Source: an uncultured Phascolarctobacterium sp.
GTDB taxonomy: Bacteria; Bacillota; Negativicutes; Acidaminococcales; Acidaminococcaceae
Assembly: GCA_958448515.1 (NCBI GenBank)
Contig: CAUDEF010000011.1
Coordinates: 1 to 59,485, forward strand
Direction of reading: 5' to 3'
DNA: 59,485 nt
The notes under the pieces are model-generated. The model was not told where the DNA came from. It saw nothing but the letters and a program-made list of their open reading frames with translations, and did not search any database. Positions 50,104 through 59,437 of this stretch are shown piece after piece. Made by a program: the position numbers and the translations under genes. Within the stretch, counting starts at the first letter, position 1. Every line of letters starts with the position of its first letter.

Positions 50104-50448
50104 TTATCTTACAGGTGTATAGTTAATTTCTGACTCTTCATCAGTTGCTTCCAGTTTCATTATTACCGGTCTTAGTCCATCATTACAACTGCAGATAGCT
50201 GTACCAGGTTTTCTGATCCAGTCCCCATAGTAAAAAACATCCGCACCGGCTCCATGTGCCAGAGCAAAAACATACTGATAAATTGCTTTCCATGCTTCAT
50301 CACAAAAACCTTCTGGTTTCGCATAATCAGCATAAAATATCTGTCCTGCATTCATCATTGGACAGGCAGTCAAACCAGCAGCACCATATTCTTCAGCAAG
50401 CTCCTTATCAAGTGTAGTTTTAAGTACAGTAATTTTTACTCTCTTCAT
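50104..50448 (-). CDS. TIGR04076-family protein
   Basis: The 114-residue protein matches a small conserved family (TIGR04076) of unknown function seen in anaerobes. Conserved parts are the opening KRVKITVLK, the PEGFCDEAWKAIYQYVFAL centre and the C-terminal CNDGLRPVIMKLE. Conserved Cys (CPMM, FCDE, CSCND) could hold a metal or a cluster. A good GGAGG lies upstream. It is a single gene between rpsF and the MFS gene. Confidence 0.75.
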   Translation of the reverse strand: MKRVKITVLKTTLDKELAEEYGAAGLTACPMMNAGQIFYADYAKPEGFCDEAWKAIYQYVFALAHGAGADVFYYGDWIRKPGTAICSCNDGLRPVIMKLEATDEESEINYTPVR

Positions 50449-50493
50449 AACATATCCTCCTTACTGCTCTATTTATATATAAACAACTAAAAT

Positions 50494-51678
50494 TTAACTT
50501 CTATCTGCTGAGAATTTTATCCACTTCATCAAAAACATGGATAAAACTCCGGTAATAATAATGATAATACCTAACGGGAGTAAAGAAGGTTCTCCGCCTA
50601 AACTTACCAGCGGTGTCATTAATGCACCAAACATAAATGATCCTATACCTATCATACCGGAGGCACTGCCTGCATTGCCGGTAATGCTCTGCATCGCCAC
50701 AGAAAAGCTGTTGCATTCTCCGGGACCAATACAGGAAGCAAATATAAACAGGCTTATAATAGGCCATAAAGGCCCTGTAATACCAGTAAAATGTATACCC
50801 AAAAGCAATAATCCAGCCAGGGTATAAACCATAATTGTAAATTTAAGCTGTTTTATTTCATTAAATCGAATAATCATACTGGAAGCAAATTTTGCTGCCA
50901 GCATCATGCCAATACCGTTAAGGGCAAAGCACATACTGAATTCTACCGGACTTAAACCGTAAATAACCTGCAAAATAAAGGGTGAAGCAGATATATAGGC
51001 AAATAATCCGCCTAAAATAAAACAGTGTACAAGCATACTTGCAGTATAAGCTTTATTTTTAAATAACACTAAAAATGAACTTAACACTGCTTTAAATCCG
51101 CTGCCTGTTCTTTTTTCCTTCGGAAGCGATTCAGACAGCAGAAATATAGTCCCTAAAAAAAGCAAAATACCACATAAGGTAACAAATAAAAATACTGACT
51201 GCCAGCCAAAATAAGTAATAAGCTGCCCGCCTAAAACAGGTGCCAAAATAGGAGCAATACCTGTAATGATCATAATTAAAGCAATAAACTCTGTCAGTGT
51301 CTGCCCCTGATATTTGTCATAGGCGATAGTTCTTGACAAAACAACACCGCCGCTGCCTGCTACCCCCTGTAAAAAACGCAGTAAAATAAAAGATGTTATA
51401 TCATCAACAACCGTACATAAAAATGACGCAATAATAAAAAGAAATAATGATATTAACAAAGGCTTTCTTCGGCCGTAAATATCACTTAACGGACCTATAA
51501 AAATCTGTCCCGCAGCAATACCCATCAATGACGCAGTAAGACTGAGCTGAACCTGAGTAGGTGTTACCTGGAAGCTATCTGCAATCATAGGAAAACCTGA
51601 AATATAAATATCTGTGGAAATAGGCGGAATGGCAGATAGCCCACCAAGCATAAGAGCTATTTTGAAGCTTTTATTCAT
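50494..51678 (-). CDS. Bcr/CflA-family multidrug efflux MFS transporter
   Basis: A 394-residue inner-membrane protein with 12 hydrophobic segments and the drug:H+ antiporter motif GPLSDIYGRRKPLL near 62-75. The loop and the STDIYISGFP opening match the Bcr/CflA group. Substrates may include bicyclomycin, chloramphenicol or sulfonamides; they cannot be read from sequence. AAGGAGA lies upstream of the ATG. Confidence 0.9.
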   Translation of the reverse strand: MNKSFKIALMLGGLSAIPPISTDIYISGFPMIADSFQVTPTQVQLSLTASLMGIAAGQIFIGPLSDIYGRRKPLLISLFLFIIASFLCTVVDDITSFILLRFLQGVAGSGGVVLSRTIAYDKYQGQTLTEFIALIMIITGIAPILAPVLGGQLITYFGWQSVFLFVTLCGILLFLGTIFLLSESLPKEKRTGSGFKAVLSSFLVLFKNKAYTASMLVHCFILGGLFAYISASPFILQVIYGLSPVEFSMCFALNGIGMMLAAKFASSMIIRFNEIKQLKFTIMVYTLAGLLLLGIHFTGITGPLWPIISLFIFASCIGPGECNSFSVAMQSITGNAGSASGMIGIGSFMFGALMTPLVSLGGEPSLLPLGIIIIITGVLSMFLMKWIKFSADRS

Positions 51679-51871
51679 AGTATCTCCTTATTTATTTTAT
51701 TCATCTCGAGACTATATTTATGTTAAAATATACAATTTTTTTTGTCAAAGCTCCTATAGAGTGCAAATTGGTGTAATTTAAGGTAAAATCAGAATATTAA
51801 GCCAACATCACATTTATTCTTTCTTAAATGTTTTTATACGTTCTTATTCATAATTATTTAAATTTATAACC

Positions 51872-51906
51872 AAAAAGAGCACCTTTTTCAAGGTGCTCTT
51901 TTTTCT
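51872..51906. terminator. Terminator after ilvC
   Basis: AAAAAGAGCACCTT / AAGGTGCTCTTTTT, 14-bp arms, loop of 4. Confidence 0.9.
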
Positions 51907-51924
51907 GTATATTACTCTTTTATA

Positions 51925-52920
51925 TTATTTTTTCTTCATCCAGCTCATCATACCGCGCAGCTGAGTACCAACTTTTTCGATGGGATGTTCAGCAGCTTTA
52001 CGGCGCAGAGCGTTGAACTGAGGTCTGTTAACCTGGTTTTCAAGCAGCCATTTTTTAGCAAAAGTACCATCCTGAATTTCTGCCAGAACCTGTTTCATTT
52101 CAGCTTTGGTTGCATCAGTAATGATTCTGCTGCCGGTTACATAATCGCCATATTCTGCAGTGTCAGAAATGGAGTGACGCATTTTAGCCATGCCGCCTTC
52201 ATACATGAGGTCAACAATGAGTTTCATTTCATGCATGCATTCAAAGTAAGCGCTTTCAGGTTTGTAGCCTGCTTCAACAAGGGTTTCATAACCTGCAGTA
52301 ATTAATGCGGTAACACCGCCGCAGAGTACAGCCTGTTCGCCGAACAGGTCGGTTTCAGTTTCTTCACGGAAAGTAGTATCAAGAACGCCAGCTCTGGTAC
52401 CGCCGATACCTTTAGCATAAGCCAGTGCAACATCATAAGCTTTGCCTGTAGCATCCTGATGTACAGCAACAAGGCAGGGTACACCTGCACCTTCGGTAAA
52501 TACGCGTCTTACCAGATGGCCGGGGCCTTTAGGAGCAACCATAAATACATCAACATCTGCCGGAGGAACAATTTGTCCGTAATGAATATTAAAACCATGA
52601 GCAAATGCAAGAGCACTGCCGGCTTTCAGGTTAGGAGCAATGTCTTTTTTATAAACAGCAGCCTGTTTTTCATCAGGAATAAGCATCATTACTACATCAG
52701 CAGCTTTAGCAGCATCAGCAGCAGTCATAACTTTCAGACCATGAGCTTCAGCTTTAGCCCAGGATTTGGAGCCTTCATAAAGACCTACAACTACATCAAC
52801 GCCATTTTCTTTTAAGTTTAAAGCGTGAGCATGTCCCTGAGAACCATAGCCGATAATTGCTACAGTTTTACCTGCCAGCATTTCCAGATTTGCGTCATTG
52901 TCATAATACACTTTTACCAT
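51925..52920 (-). CDS. ilvC: Ketol-acid reductoisomerase
   Basis: IlvC turns acetolactate or acetohydroxybutyrate into the dihydroxy acid in valine and isoleucine synthesis. The 331-residue class I enzyme has GYGSQGHAHALNLK near 24, the metal site in DLFGEQAVLCGG near 190 and ESAYFECMHE near 225. The ATG at 52920 follows GAGGTG; an in-frame codon three earlier is less likely. It is the last gene of the ilvN-ilvB-ilvC operon. Confidence 0.97.
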   Translation of the reverse strand: MVKVYYDNDANLEMLAGKTVAIIGYGSQGHAHALNLKENGVDVVVGLYEGSKSWAKAEAHGLKVMTAADAAKAADVVMMLIPDEKQAAVYKKDIAPNLKAGSALAFAHGFNIHYGQIVPPADVDVFMVAPKGPGHLVRRVFTEGAGVPCLVAVHQDATGKAYDVALAYAKGIGGTRAGVLDTTFREETETDLFGEQAVLCGGVTALITAGYETLVEAGYKPESAYFECMHEMKLIVDLMYEGGMAKMRHSISDTAEYGDYVTGSRIITDATKAEMKQVLAEIQDGTFAKKWLLENQVNRPQFNALRRKAAEHPIEKVGTQLRGMMSWMKKK

Positions 52921-52952
52921 TTTTAACACCTCATAAATATATTTTTTATTTT

Positions 52953-54620
52953 TTATCTGTGGACTTTCACAAAATCGTCCAGCACAGCTCCGGGAGCAAC
53001 CATGGGCTCAACCAGGTCTGCCTGTTCAATTACTGCTTCAATTATAAAAGGTTTCTTTGCTGCCGCAGCTTCCTGCAGAGTTTCCTTAAACTCAGCGCAG
53101 GTTAATGCTCTTCTGCCTTCTGCGCCGCAGGATTTTGCAAAGTTTTGGAAATCAAACTCTGTCAGCAGCGTGGATGAATATCTTTCGTTATAGAAAAGCT
53201 GCTGCCACTGTCTTACCATACCAAGACAGCTGTTATTTATTACAATGCTGATCAGGGGCACATTTTCTCTGCAGGCTGTAAAAAGTTCCATGCCTGTCAT
53301 TTTAAAGCCGCCGTCACCGCAAATGTGAATAACCTGTTTTTCAGGCTGCGCCATAGCCGCTCCAAGAGCTGCCGGAAAGCCAAAGCCCATGGTTCCGCAG
53401 CCGCCGGAAGTCAGATGATGACGCGGTTTGTTAATCTTAAGATACTGGGCTGACCACATTTGGTTCTGACCTACGTCAGTAACATAAACGGGATTCTTAC
53501 CGGCAAAAGTCTGATTCAAGCATTCCAAAAGCCACGGGGCAGTAAGCCTGTCACCTTTCAGCAGGAATCTGTCTTCTTCCTCATCCCACTTTTTAATTTT
53601 TTCCCACCAGCTTTGGTGTTCATTAGCCTCTACCAAAGGCAGGAGCTGCTTCAGAACGGTTTTTATATCACCTTCAAGAGGCAGGCCTACAGCTATATTT
53701 TTATCAAGCTCAGACGGGTCTATATCAAGCTGAATGATAGTTTTTTTGCCAACATAACGACTGCGGTCACCGGTAACCCTGTCACTGAATCTGCTGCCTG
53801 CAACAACAAGCACATCAGCATTTGCTACAGCCATATTGGAAGCGATATGTCCATGCATACCTGTAAGTCCCAGAGCTTTTTCATGCTCTGCCGGAAATAC
53901 GCCAAGTCCCATCAGGGTACTTACAACAGGCAAATCCGCTTTTTCAGCCAGTTCCAAAAGCTCAGCCTCAGCCTGGCTGTTAATTGCGCCGCCGCCTACT
54001 AAAAGCACCGGCTGTTTAGCCTTATTAAGTACCTCAGCCGCCTGACGGACGCTGTTTAAATCAGCCTCGCCCGCTGCAGCCTGAGCTTCAGCTTCCGGTT
54101 CAGCCTCTGTCCATTCCAGCTCCTCAACCTGCAGGTTACTGGGAACATCTACCAGAACAGGTCCCGGTCTGCCTTCTTTTGCTATGGCAAAAGCCCTGCG
54201 CAGTGCCGGTACTAAATCTTCGCTTTTGCGTACCATCAGATTGTATTTAGTAATAGGCATTGTCACGCCTACGATATCTATTTCCTGAAAAGAATCTCTG
54301 CCCAGATTGGCAACCGGCACCTGACCGGTGATAGCCACAACGGGAACAGAATCAAGATAAGCAGTAGCAAGACCGGTTACAATATTAGTCGCTCCCGGAC
54401 CTGAAGTTGCAATACATACGCCAACTCTGCCGCTTGCTCTGGCATATCCGTCTGCCGCATGCACGGCACCCTGCTCATGTACTGTAAGTACATTCTTTAA
54501 AGGAGCGTCATACAGTGCGTTGTAAAGGGGTATAACCTGTCCCCCCGGATAACCAAAGACTGTATCCACTCCCTGTTCAAGCAATACCTTAATAATTGCC
54601 TGAGCTCCAGTCATTTTCAT
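52953..54620 (-). CDS. ilvB: Acetolactate synthase large subunit
   Basis: IlvB joins two pyruvates, or pyruvate and 2-ketobutyrate, using thiamine diphosphate. The 555-residue protein has the catalytic Glu in TVHEQGAVHAADGYAR near 50, the FAD-site segments and the ThDP/Mg motif CGDGGFKMT...NNSCLGMV near 430-460. It lies 15 bp after the small subunit gene and 32 bp before ilvC. Confidence 0.97.
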   Translation of the reverse strand: MKMTGAQAIIKVLLEQGVDTVFGYPGGQVIPLYNALYDAPLKNVLTVHEQGAVHAADGYARASGRVGVCIATSGPGATNIVTGLATAYLDSVPVVAITGQVPVANLGRDSFQEIDIVGVTMPITKYNLMVRKSEDLVPALRRAFAIAKEGRPGPVLVDVPSNLQVEELEWTEAEPEAEAQAAAGEADLNSVRQAAEVLNKAKQPVLLVGGGAINSQAEAELLELAEKADLPVVSTLMGLGVFPAEHEKALGLTGMHGHIASNMAVANADVLVVAGSRFSDRVTGDRSRYVGKKTIIQLDIDPSELDKNIAVGLPLEGDIKTVLKQLLPLVEANEHQSWWEKIKKWDEEEDRFLLKGDRLTAPWLLECLNQTFAGKNPVYVTDVGQNQMWSAQYLKINKPRHHLTSGGCGTMGFGFPAALGAAMAQPEKQVIHICGDGGFKMTGMELFTACRENVPLISIVINNSCLGMVRQWQQLFYNERYSSTLLTEFDFQNFAKSCGAEGRRALTCAEFKETLQEAAAAKKPFIIEAVIEQADLVEPMVAPGAVLDDFVKVHR

Positions 54621-54635
54621 AAACAGCTTTCCCCC

Positions 54636-54857
54636 TTATGCCAATGTATCTACTGACACAACCGATACCTGCTTTGCCAGAAGTTTTGCTACCTGGCTAA
54701 CAACGGCACTGGTAAGAGAAATTTCCAGCTTCAGCAGATCATTTTCGGCATCCATATGTAAAGAGCGCACCTGTGCACCCTGCTTAGACAACACTCTTAA
54801 AACACGCGGTAATAAGGTTTCCTCATTTCTTCCTGTAACGAGCACTTTTTCAAACAT
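54636..54857 (-). CDS. ilvN: Acetolactate synthase small subunit, short ACT-only form
   Basis: The 73-residue protein is a single ACT domain (VTGRNEETLLPRVLRVLSKQG opening), the regulatory subunit of acetolactate synthase that carries feedback inhibition by branched-chain amino acids. It is about half the size of IlvH/IlvN and like the short IlvM. It begins the operon below the T-box leader, with AAGGAGGA upstream. Confidence 0.88.
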   Translation of the reverse strand: MFEKVLVTGRNEETLLPRVLRVLSKQGAQVRSLHMDAENDLLKLEISLTSAVVSQVAKLLAKQVSVVSVDTLA

Positions 54858-54914
54858 TTTCTTTATCCTCCTTAATAACTTGTTTGATGGAAAGCAGTGC
54901 TGCGTTTCTGGCTA

Positions 54915-55137
54915 TAAAAAAACGCCCCTGCATATAGCAGGGGCGTATAATCTACGCGGTACCACCCTAATTTATCACTTAGCACCAGTCCATCAACCGG
55001 CTCAGAAATAACGCATCTGCTGCGCATCAGTCTACTCATATTATTTTCGCTGACGAGTTCATGGGTGATTTACTCAACAAGGCTCCGCACCGACTTTCAC
55101 CAGCCATCGGCTCTCTGCAGCTTCACGCTTATCTTTC
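54915..55137 (-). promoter_or_regulatory. T-box leader of the ilv operon
   Basis: The minus-strand leader has the T-box sequence GGGTGGTACCGCG (54967-54955) in the antiterminator, followed by a strong terminator ACGCCCCTGC / GCAGGGGCGT with a T7 tail (54946-54915). The stem I region (55137 to about 55040) carries GGTGAAAG and GGTGCGG blocks. A likely specifier codon is ATC (Ile) at 55069-55067, followed by ACC. An uncharged isoleucine tRNA would thus turn the operon on. Confidence 0.92.
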
Positions 55138-55221
55138 TTCCCAATCATTACCTTTAAAAATCAATTTGAAATTAATGTGATTATGCAATATTTCTACTAA
55201 AGTGTCAACACTTTTTTTACA

Positions 55222-56595
55222 TTACAGCATTTTTAAGAATTTTTCTGTATTTTTTGTAACTTTTGTTGCATACTCCTCGCGATTTGTAAGCAAAAAGTCT
55301 TTAATATCTGCCGCTAAATTACCTTTTTCAGGATTCAGTACTTCTCTGTAGCTTACAGCGTATTTTTTGCCTGCTTCGCTTTCACATACAAGCTCAACAG
55401 CATCAGGAACTTCCAGATGTGCGGCACTTGCAATTTTTTCCATTAAGCCGGCATCCTTTTCCGCAATCAGCTGCAGTCCTGACAGCCACAAAATATTATT
55501 GAGTTTGAAATGAACTTTATTTTTCAGATATTTAGCTGCCAGAGCAGGATTATTAACGGTTAAGTCAGCATTGCAGAAGCTTAAGCGGTAACCAAAGGTA
55601 TCGGCAATTTCACAGTGCAGCTGCAGATTATCCTGCAGAGCCTGCTGATCCTGCAGACCGTCCACACATACAGAAGCCAGTTTAATACCGTTGCGCTGCA
55701 GCTCATTGGCAATAAGATAATGCTCTTGAGGAGTAAGAACTTTGCCCGGCTTAGATAAAGAAAGCTCAAAATCAATATCCCAGGGAGTATTTTTCAGATA
55801 AGAATTATAAATAAACTGTACGTGCATAATTGCTTCGCCGTATTCAAGAACAATGCGGTGCAGCTCTTCTGCAGTATAGCTGATACTGTCTGCACCAACC
55901 CTAAACTCTGCATTCAGATAAGAGCTGTCAATTGCACTGCGGAACTGGTCATTGAACTGATTAAATTTTTTGCTGATTTCTTCATCACTGAGTTTTTCAA
56001 TATCCAGATTAATTTTGTCGCTGCAGTCAAAACCAATCATGCTGTAGCCATACAGCAAAGCTTTGACAATATCTTCTTCAGTTTTAAGTCCGGAAGCATT
56101 AGCTCCATAGCCTTCTTTATAGCCCTTTTCCATAATGCCCCAGGTTGCTGTATCAACAGCTTCCAGAAAATTGCGTTTTAAAGCTGCGCTGTCATCAGCA
56201 GTATATTCTACCAGTACAGGTTTTAACTGACGATTTACAAATAAATCAGCAGCAAAAGCGTCTGCAGCACCAACCCAGTCACTGAAGCCTATGCTGGTAC
56301 CTTTATTGCCGCAAGCCTTGGGCGCTGCCCATTTAACAAAACGTCTCACAACTGCAGCATTATTAGGGTTAAGTTGCATTACAGAGATTTTTACACCTTC
56401 GTGCTCCAGAGAGTTTTCCACAGAGCACATGCTCAGCAGCAGTACATCATCATTAGCCGCACACACCAGACGTTTGCCTGCGTCAGTATTTACCAGGCAC
56501 AACCACGCGCCTCCTACCTCACACAAAGATTTATTTATTATTTTACCAACTGCTTTTTCAATAGCGTTACACGCCTGAGCTTGTTTTAAAGCCAT
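55222..56595 (-). CDS. Tagaturonate epimerase-like protein (UxaE family)
   Basis: The 457-residue protein resembles UxaE, a metal-dependent epimerase that joins D-tagaturonate to D-fructuronate in hexuronate breakdown. The supporting parts are GFSDWVGAADAF near 102, and WGIMEKGYKEGYGANASGLKT near 152, followed by a GFDCSDKI strand near 190. Similarity is moderate by eye, and no uronate genes are near, so the true substrate may differ. The ATG at 56595 has GGAGG upstream; six codons further upstream are in frame. Confidence 0.6.
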   Translation of the reverse strand: MALKQAQACNAIEKAVGKIINKSLCEVGGAWLCLVNTDAGKRLVCAANDDVLLLSMCSVENSLEHEGVKISVMQLNPNNAAVVRRFVKWAAPKACGNKGTSIGFSDWVGAADAFAADLFVNRQLKPVLVEYTADDSAALKRNFLEAVDTATWGIMEKGYKEGYGANASGLKTEEDIVKALLYGYSMIGFDCSDKINLDIEKLSDEEISKKFNQFNDQFRSAIDSSYLNAEFRVGADSISYTAEELHRIVLEYGEAIMHVQFIYNSYLKNTPWDIDFELSLSKPGKVLTPQEHYLIANELQRNGIKLASVCVDGLQDQQALQDNLQLHCEIADTFGYRLSFCNADLTVNNPALAAKYLKNKVHFKLNNILWLSGLQLIAEKDAGLMEKIASAAHLEVPDAVELVCESEAGKKYAVSYREVLNPEKGNLAADIKDFLLTNREEYATKVTKNTEKFLKML

Positions 56596-57153
56596 TTTTT
56601 TACCTCCATCCATAAAACAACACTATTTATATTATCTACAAAATTTACTGCTTATGCAAGTAAAAGTGTCCACAAATAACGAAACTTTTGTTTGCATACT
56701 TTATGCACAGCAAGACTTTAAAATATTCTTCTTGACACAAAATATACCAAATATATTTGTCTGAAATTCTCTGTTTATCAACATTATTCACATAGTTATC
56801 CACTTTTTTTGTGGATAACTTTATAAAATACACTATTTATACACATATTTTGCTATTTTTTCCACAAAATACTGTGATTATCTTTTAAGTTATAAACATC
56901 ATATTCACATCCTGTGGATAACTTTTATAAAATCCACAATATTTTCCACAATACTAAATATTGTGATTAATAACAAGACAAAACCTTTTTATGTAACAAT
57001 TTTAACAAAATAAAAATTTGTCAAGTACTAATTTGTTAAATAAAAATAAAATAACAAGTTTTATATCACAAAATACGTGTTATGCCTGTATTTATGGCAC
57101 TTATAATTTTCAGAAAATAAAAAAACAGCGCTGATTTTTCATCAGCACTGTTT
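56596..57153. other. 558-bp intergenic region with a DnaA-box cluster
   Basis: Very AT-rich, with no ORF of note. Consensus or near-consensus DnaA boxes (TTATNCACA) are at 56784-56792 (+), 56796-56804 (+, last base T), 56810-56818 (-), 56837-56845 (+) and 56913-56921 (-). More TCCACA repeats follow at 56931-56950. An AT-only stretch lies at about 56960-57080. This might be an origin or a DnaA-binding control site; see findings for the evidence for and against. Confidence 0.65.
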
Positions 57154-57155
57154 TT
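57121..57155 (-). terminator. Terminator after rarD
   Basis: AAAAACAG-GCTGAT / ATCAGC-CTGTTTTT arms with one mismatch, at the rarD stop, T run on the minus strand. Confidence 0.75.
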
Positions 57156-58038
57156 AATGACTTTTGATCTGCGACCAGGTAAAAAATACCAAACCTATCC
57201 AAATACAGCTAAAAGCAAGGATATGAGTGAAGGTAAAGGATTCGTGATAAACAAAGATGCCTAAAAGTAAACTAATGGTTGGTGATATATATTGAAGAAA
57301 ACCTACAATCTTTAACGGCAGCAGTTTAGCCCCTGCAGTGAATAAAATAAGCGGTGTGGCGGTAACAATACCTGCCCCCATTAAAAGAGCGATATACAGG
57401 CTGTTACCGCTCTGATAAGTGCATAATTGCTCTGTACTTAAATAATAGATATATCCCAAGGCAACAGGAGTAATTAAAAGCGTTTCCCACAAAATACTTG
57501 TCAGCGCAGATACAGGAATTAACTTCTTCAGCAATCCATATACGGCAAAAGTTACGGCAAGAGAAACAGAAACCCAGGGCAGGCTGCCGTTTTTTATAAT
57601 CATAATTGCTATACCGCAGGCAGCACAGGCTACAGCAAGCCATTGCAGCTTATCAAGCCTTTCCTTTAAAAAGACCATGCCAAACAGAACACTTACCAAA
57701 GGATTAATATAATAACCCATACTGGATTCAACAATCTTGCCAGACTCAACTGCCCAGATAAAAATTCCCCAGTTAAAGCTGATTACCACAGCAGCCATCA
57801 GCATCGCTGCTGCATTTCTGCAGTTGGAGAAAATGAATTTACTTTCACTGACAAAAGTTCCCAGTTTTTTGCTTACAGCCAGTAAAATAAATACAAAAAC
57901 AGCAGACCAGACAAAGCGGTTAGCTAAAATCTCAAAGGCGCTTACTCCCTCTAAAAGCTTCCAGTAAACCGGCAAAATACCCCATAAAATATAGGCACTG
58001 AGCCCATATATTACCCCAAGTCGATACGTTTTATCCAT
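57154..58038 (-). CDS. rarD: RarD-family EamA transporter
   Basis: A 294-residue inner-membrane protein with ten hydrophobic segments in two EamA repeats. The opening GLSAYILWGILPVYWKLL near 9 and LANRFVWSA near 38 are typical of RarD, a drug/metabolite transporter of unknown substrate. It lies between the DnaA-box region and a 380-bp gap, alone on its transcript. Confidence 0.9.
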   Translation of the reverse strand: MDKTYRLGVIYGLSAYILWGILPVYWKLLEGVSAFEILANRFVWSAVFVFILLAVSKKLGTFVSESKFIFSNCRNAAAMLMAAVVISFNWGIFIWAVESGKIVESSMGYYINPLVSVLFGMVFLKERLDKLQWLAVACAACGIAIMIIKNGSLPWVSVSLAVTFAVYGLLKKLIPVSALTSILWETLLITPVALGYIYYLSTEQLCTYQSGNSLYIALLMGAGIVTATPLILFTAGAKLLPLKIVGFLQYISPTISLLLGIFVYHESFTFTHILAFSCIWIGLVFFTWSQIKSH

Positions 58039-58421
58039 AATATTAACATCTGCCTTTCTTTATTTATCAGTACAGCCAATTAAAATACAGCTGTTATCGT
58101 ATAACCATATAAAAATAAGTATTCTCACAAAAATATACGATCTCAGAAACAAAAAAATATTTTATATAACAATACTTTTATCTCCAGCTTACCCACAGTG
58201 CAAAATAAAAAATTTAACAGTGATTAAATCTATAATCAAATAATTATCCGCAAATATTTAAGCATCCAAAAATCAAACTTTTTACCTAATATCATTAATA
58301 CTGCACAATATATTAAAAGAGTATACTAGATATTTTAACACAAAATTACTATATTACCACGTATTATAAAAAATATAATCTCTCATGCTTATATGCACAA
58401 GAGATTATAATAATTTATCAA
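58039..58421. other. 383-bp AT-rich intergenic region
   Basis: No gene is seen. A hairpin TATAATCTCT / AGAGATTATA at 58374-58409 lies at the end of the next gene and probably terminates it. TATA-like stretches occur but no clean promoter. Confidence 0.6.
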
Positions 58422-59054
58422 TCATTCTTTATTTTTATTTAATTTATAATAATCTTTTAAATACATCAACGAAGAAATAAAAATTGTCAAATATCCTAAC
58501 AGTTCAAATCCTTCCTCAACAAAGCTTTTAAAAGAATTGCTGAACCCATCACCATATAACAGATTGCCGACCAGTCGCATCCCCAAAACACGCGACACAA
58601 CCAAAACTATTATCATGCCTAAAACCATAACACAATATGGTTTTCTTTCCATAAAGAAGACTAAATCAGAAGCTGCTTTTTCCTTGCCTTCAATTAATGA
58701 AATATAAATATAATATAAGGCAACAGGAATACCAACGTACTTCCATGCTCCGTGAAACAATAACTTATCAAAAACAGCATCCCATTCTCTGATAAACATA
58801 CACATAAACAAGCCTGAAACAAGCAACAAACCACGTTGATGATACTTCTTAGCTATGTATAAAAAAATAAGCGAACTGGTAAATAACAAGGATTCCTGTA
58901 AATTTTCCGTAAAAGAACTGTCACGAATAATACCTGCAGAAGAAAGATCTAAATAAGTAACACTTAGCATTATAACCATACAAAAAAAGGCTATGATACA
59001 TATTTTTATAAAATTCCAAAAATTCTTTAAAAACTTATTAACATCATTGTGCAT
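58422..59054 (-). CDS. Hypothetical polytopic membrane protein (210 aa)
   Basis: Not a recognised family. About six membrane segments are seen. Three motifs match the protein at 41147-41740 in order: ENLQESLLF near 42, MFIREWDAVFDK near 80 and VEEGFELLGYLTIF near 182. So both are probably members of one family with acidic residues inside the membrane. The ATG at 59054 has GGAG about 10 bases upstream; the frame stays open 23 codons further. It lies just downstream of the rRNA operon. Confidence 0.62.
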   Translation of the reverse strand: MHNDVNKFLKNFWNFIKICIIAFFCMVIMLSVTYLDLSSAGIIRDSSFTENLQESLLFTSSLIFLYIAKKYHQRGLLLVSGLFMCMFIREWDAVFDKLLFHGAWKYVGIPVALYYIYISLIEGKEKAASDLVFFMERKPYCVMVLGMIIVLVVSRVLGMRLVGNLLYGDGFSNSFKSFVEEGFELLGYLTIFISSLMYLKDYYKLNKNKE

Positions 59055-59140
59055 GCAGACAACTCCGATTTCAGATTTTACTTCAACAAGAAACATTTTA
59101 CAATAAACTGACTGGAAAGTCAATCAAACAATATAAACAG

Positions 59141-59170
59141 AAAAAAGCACCTACGCTTGTAGGTGCTTTC
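59141..59170 (-). terminator. Terminator of the rRNA operon
   Basis: AAGCACCTAC-AAGC-GTAGGTGCTT followed by TTTT on the minus strand, just past the 5S 3' end. Confidence 0.9.
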
Positions 59171-59171
59171 C

Positions 59172-59288
<117 letters not shown>

Positions 59289-59437
59289 TTCTATTTTCTT
59301 GAGGTTGTACCCTCAAAACTTCTCAGAAGAAATCAGGAGTAACACGCGTATGCTCTTTATTCAATCGCATACTCTGTGTAAGCTCCCTGTCTCGATTCTG
59401 TCATTCGCTTCGCTCTGACATAATCGGCGATGAGCTT

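Noticed and set aside
56780..57080. Calling this region oriC outright
   Set aside because: The DnaA boxes are real, but the leftward rRNA operon to the right argues the fork comes from further right, and dnaA is not here; kept only as a finding.
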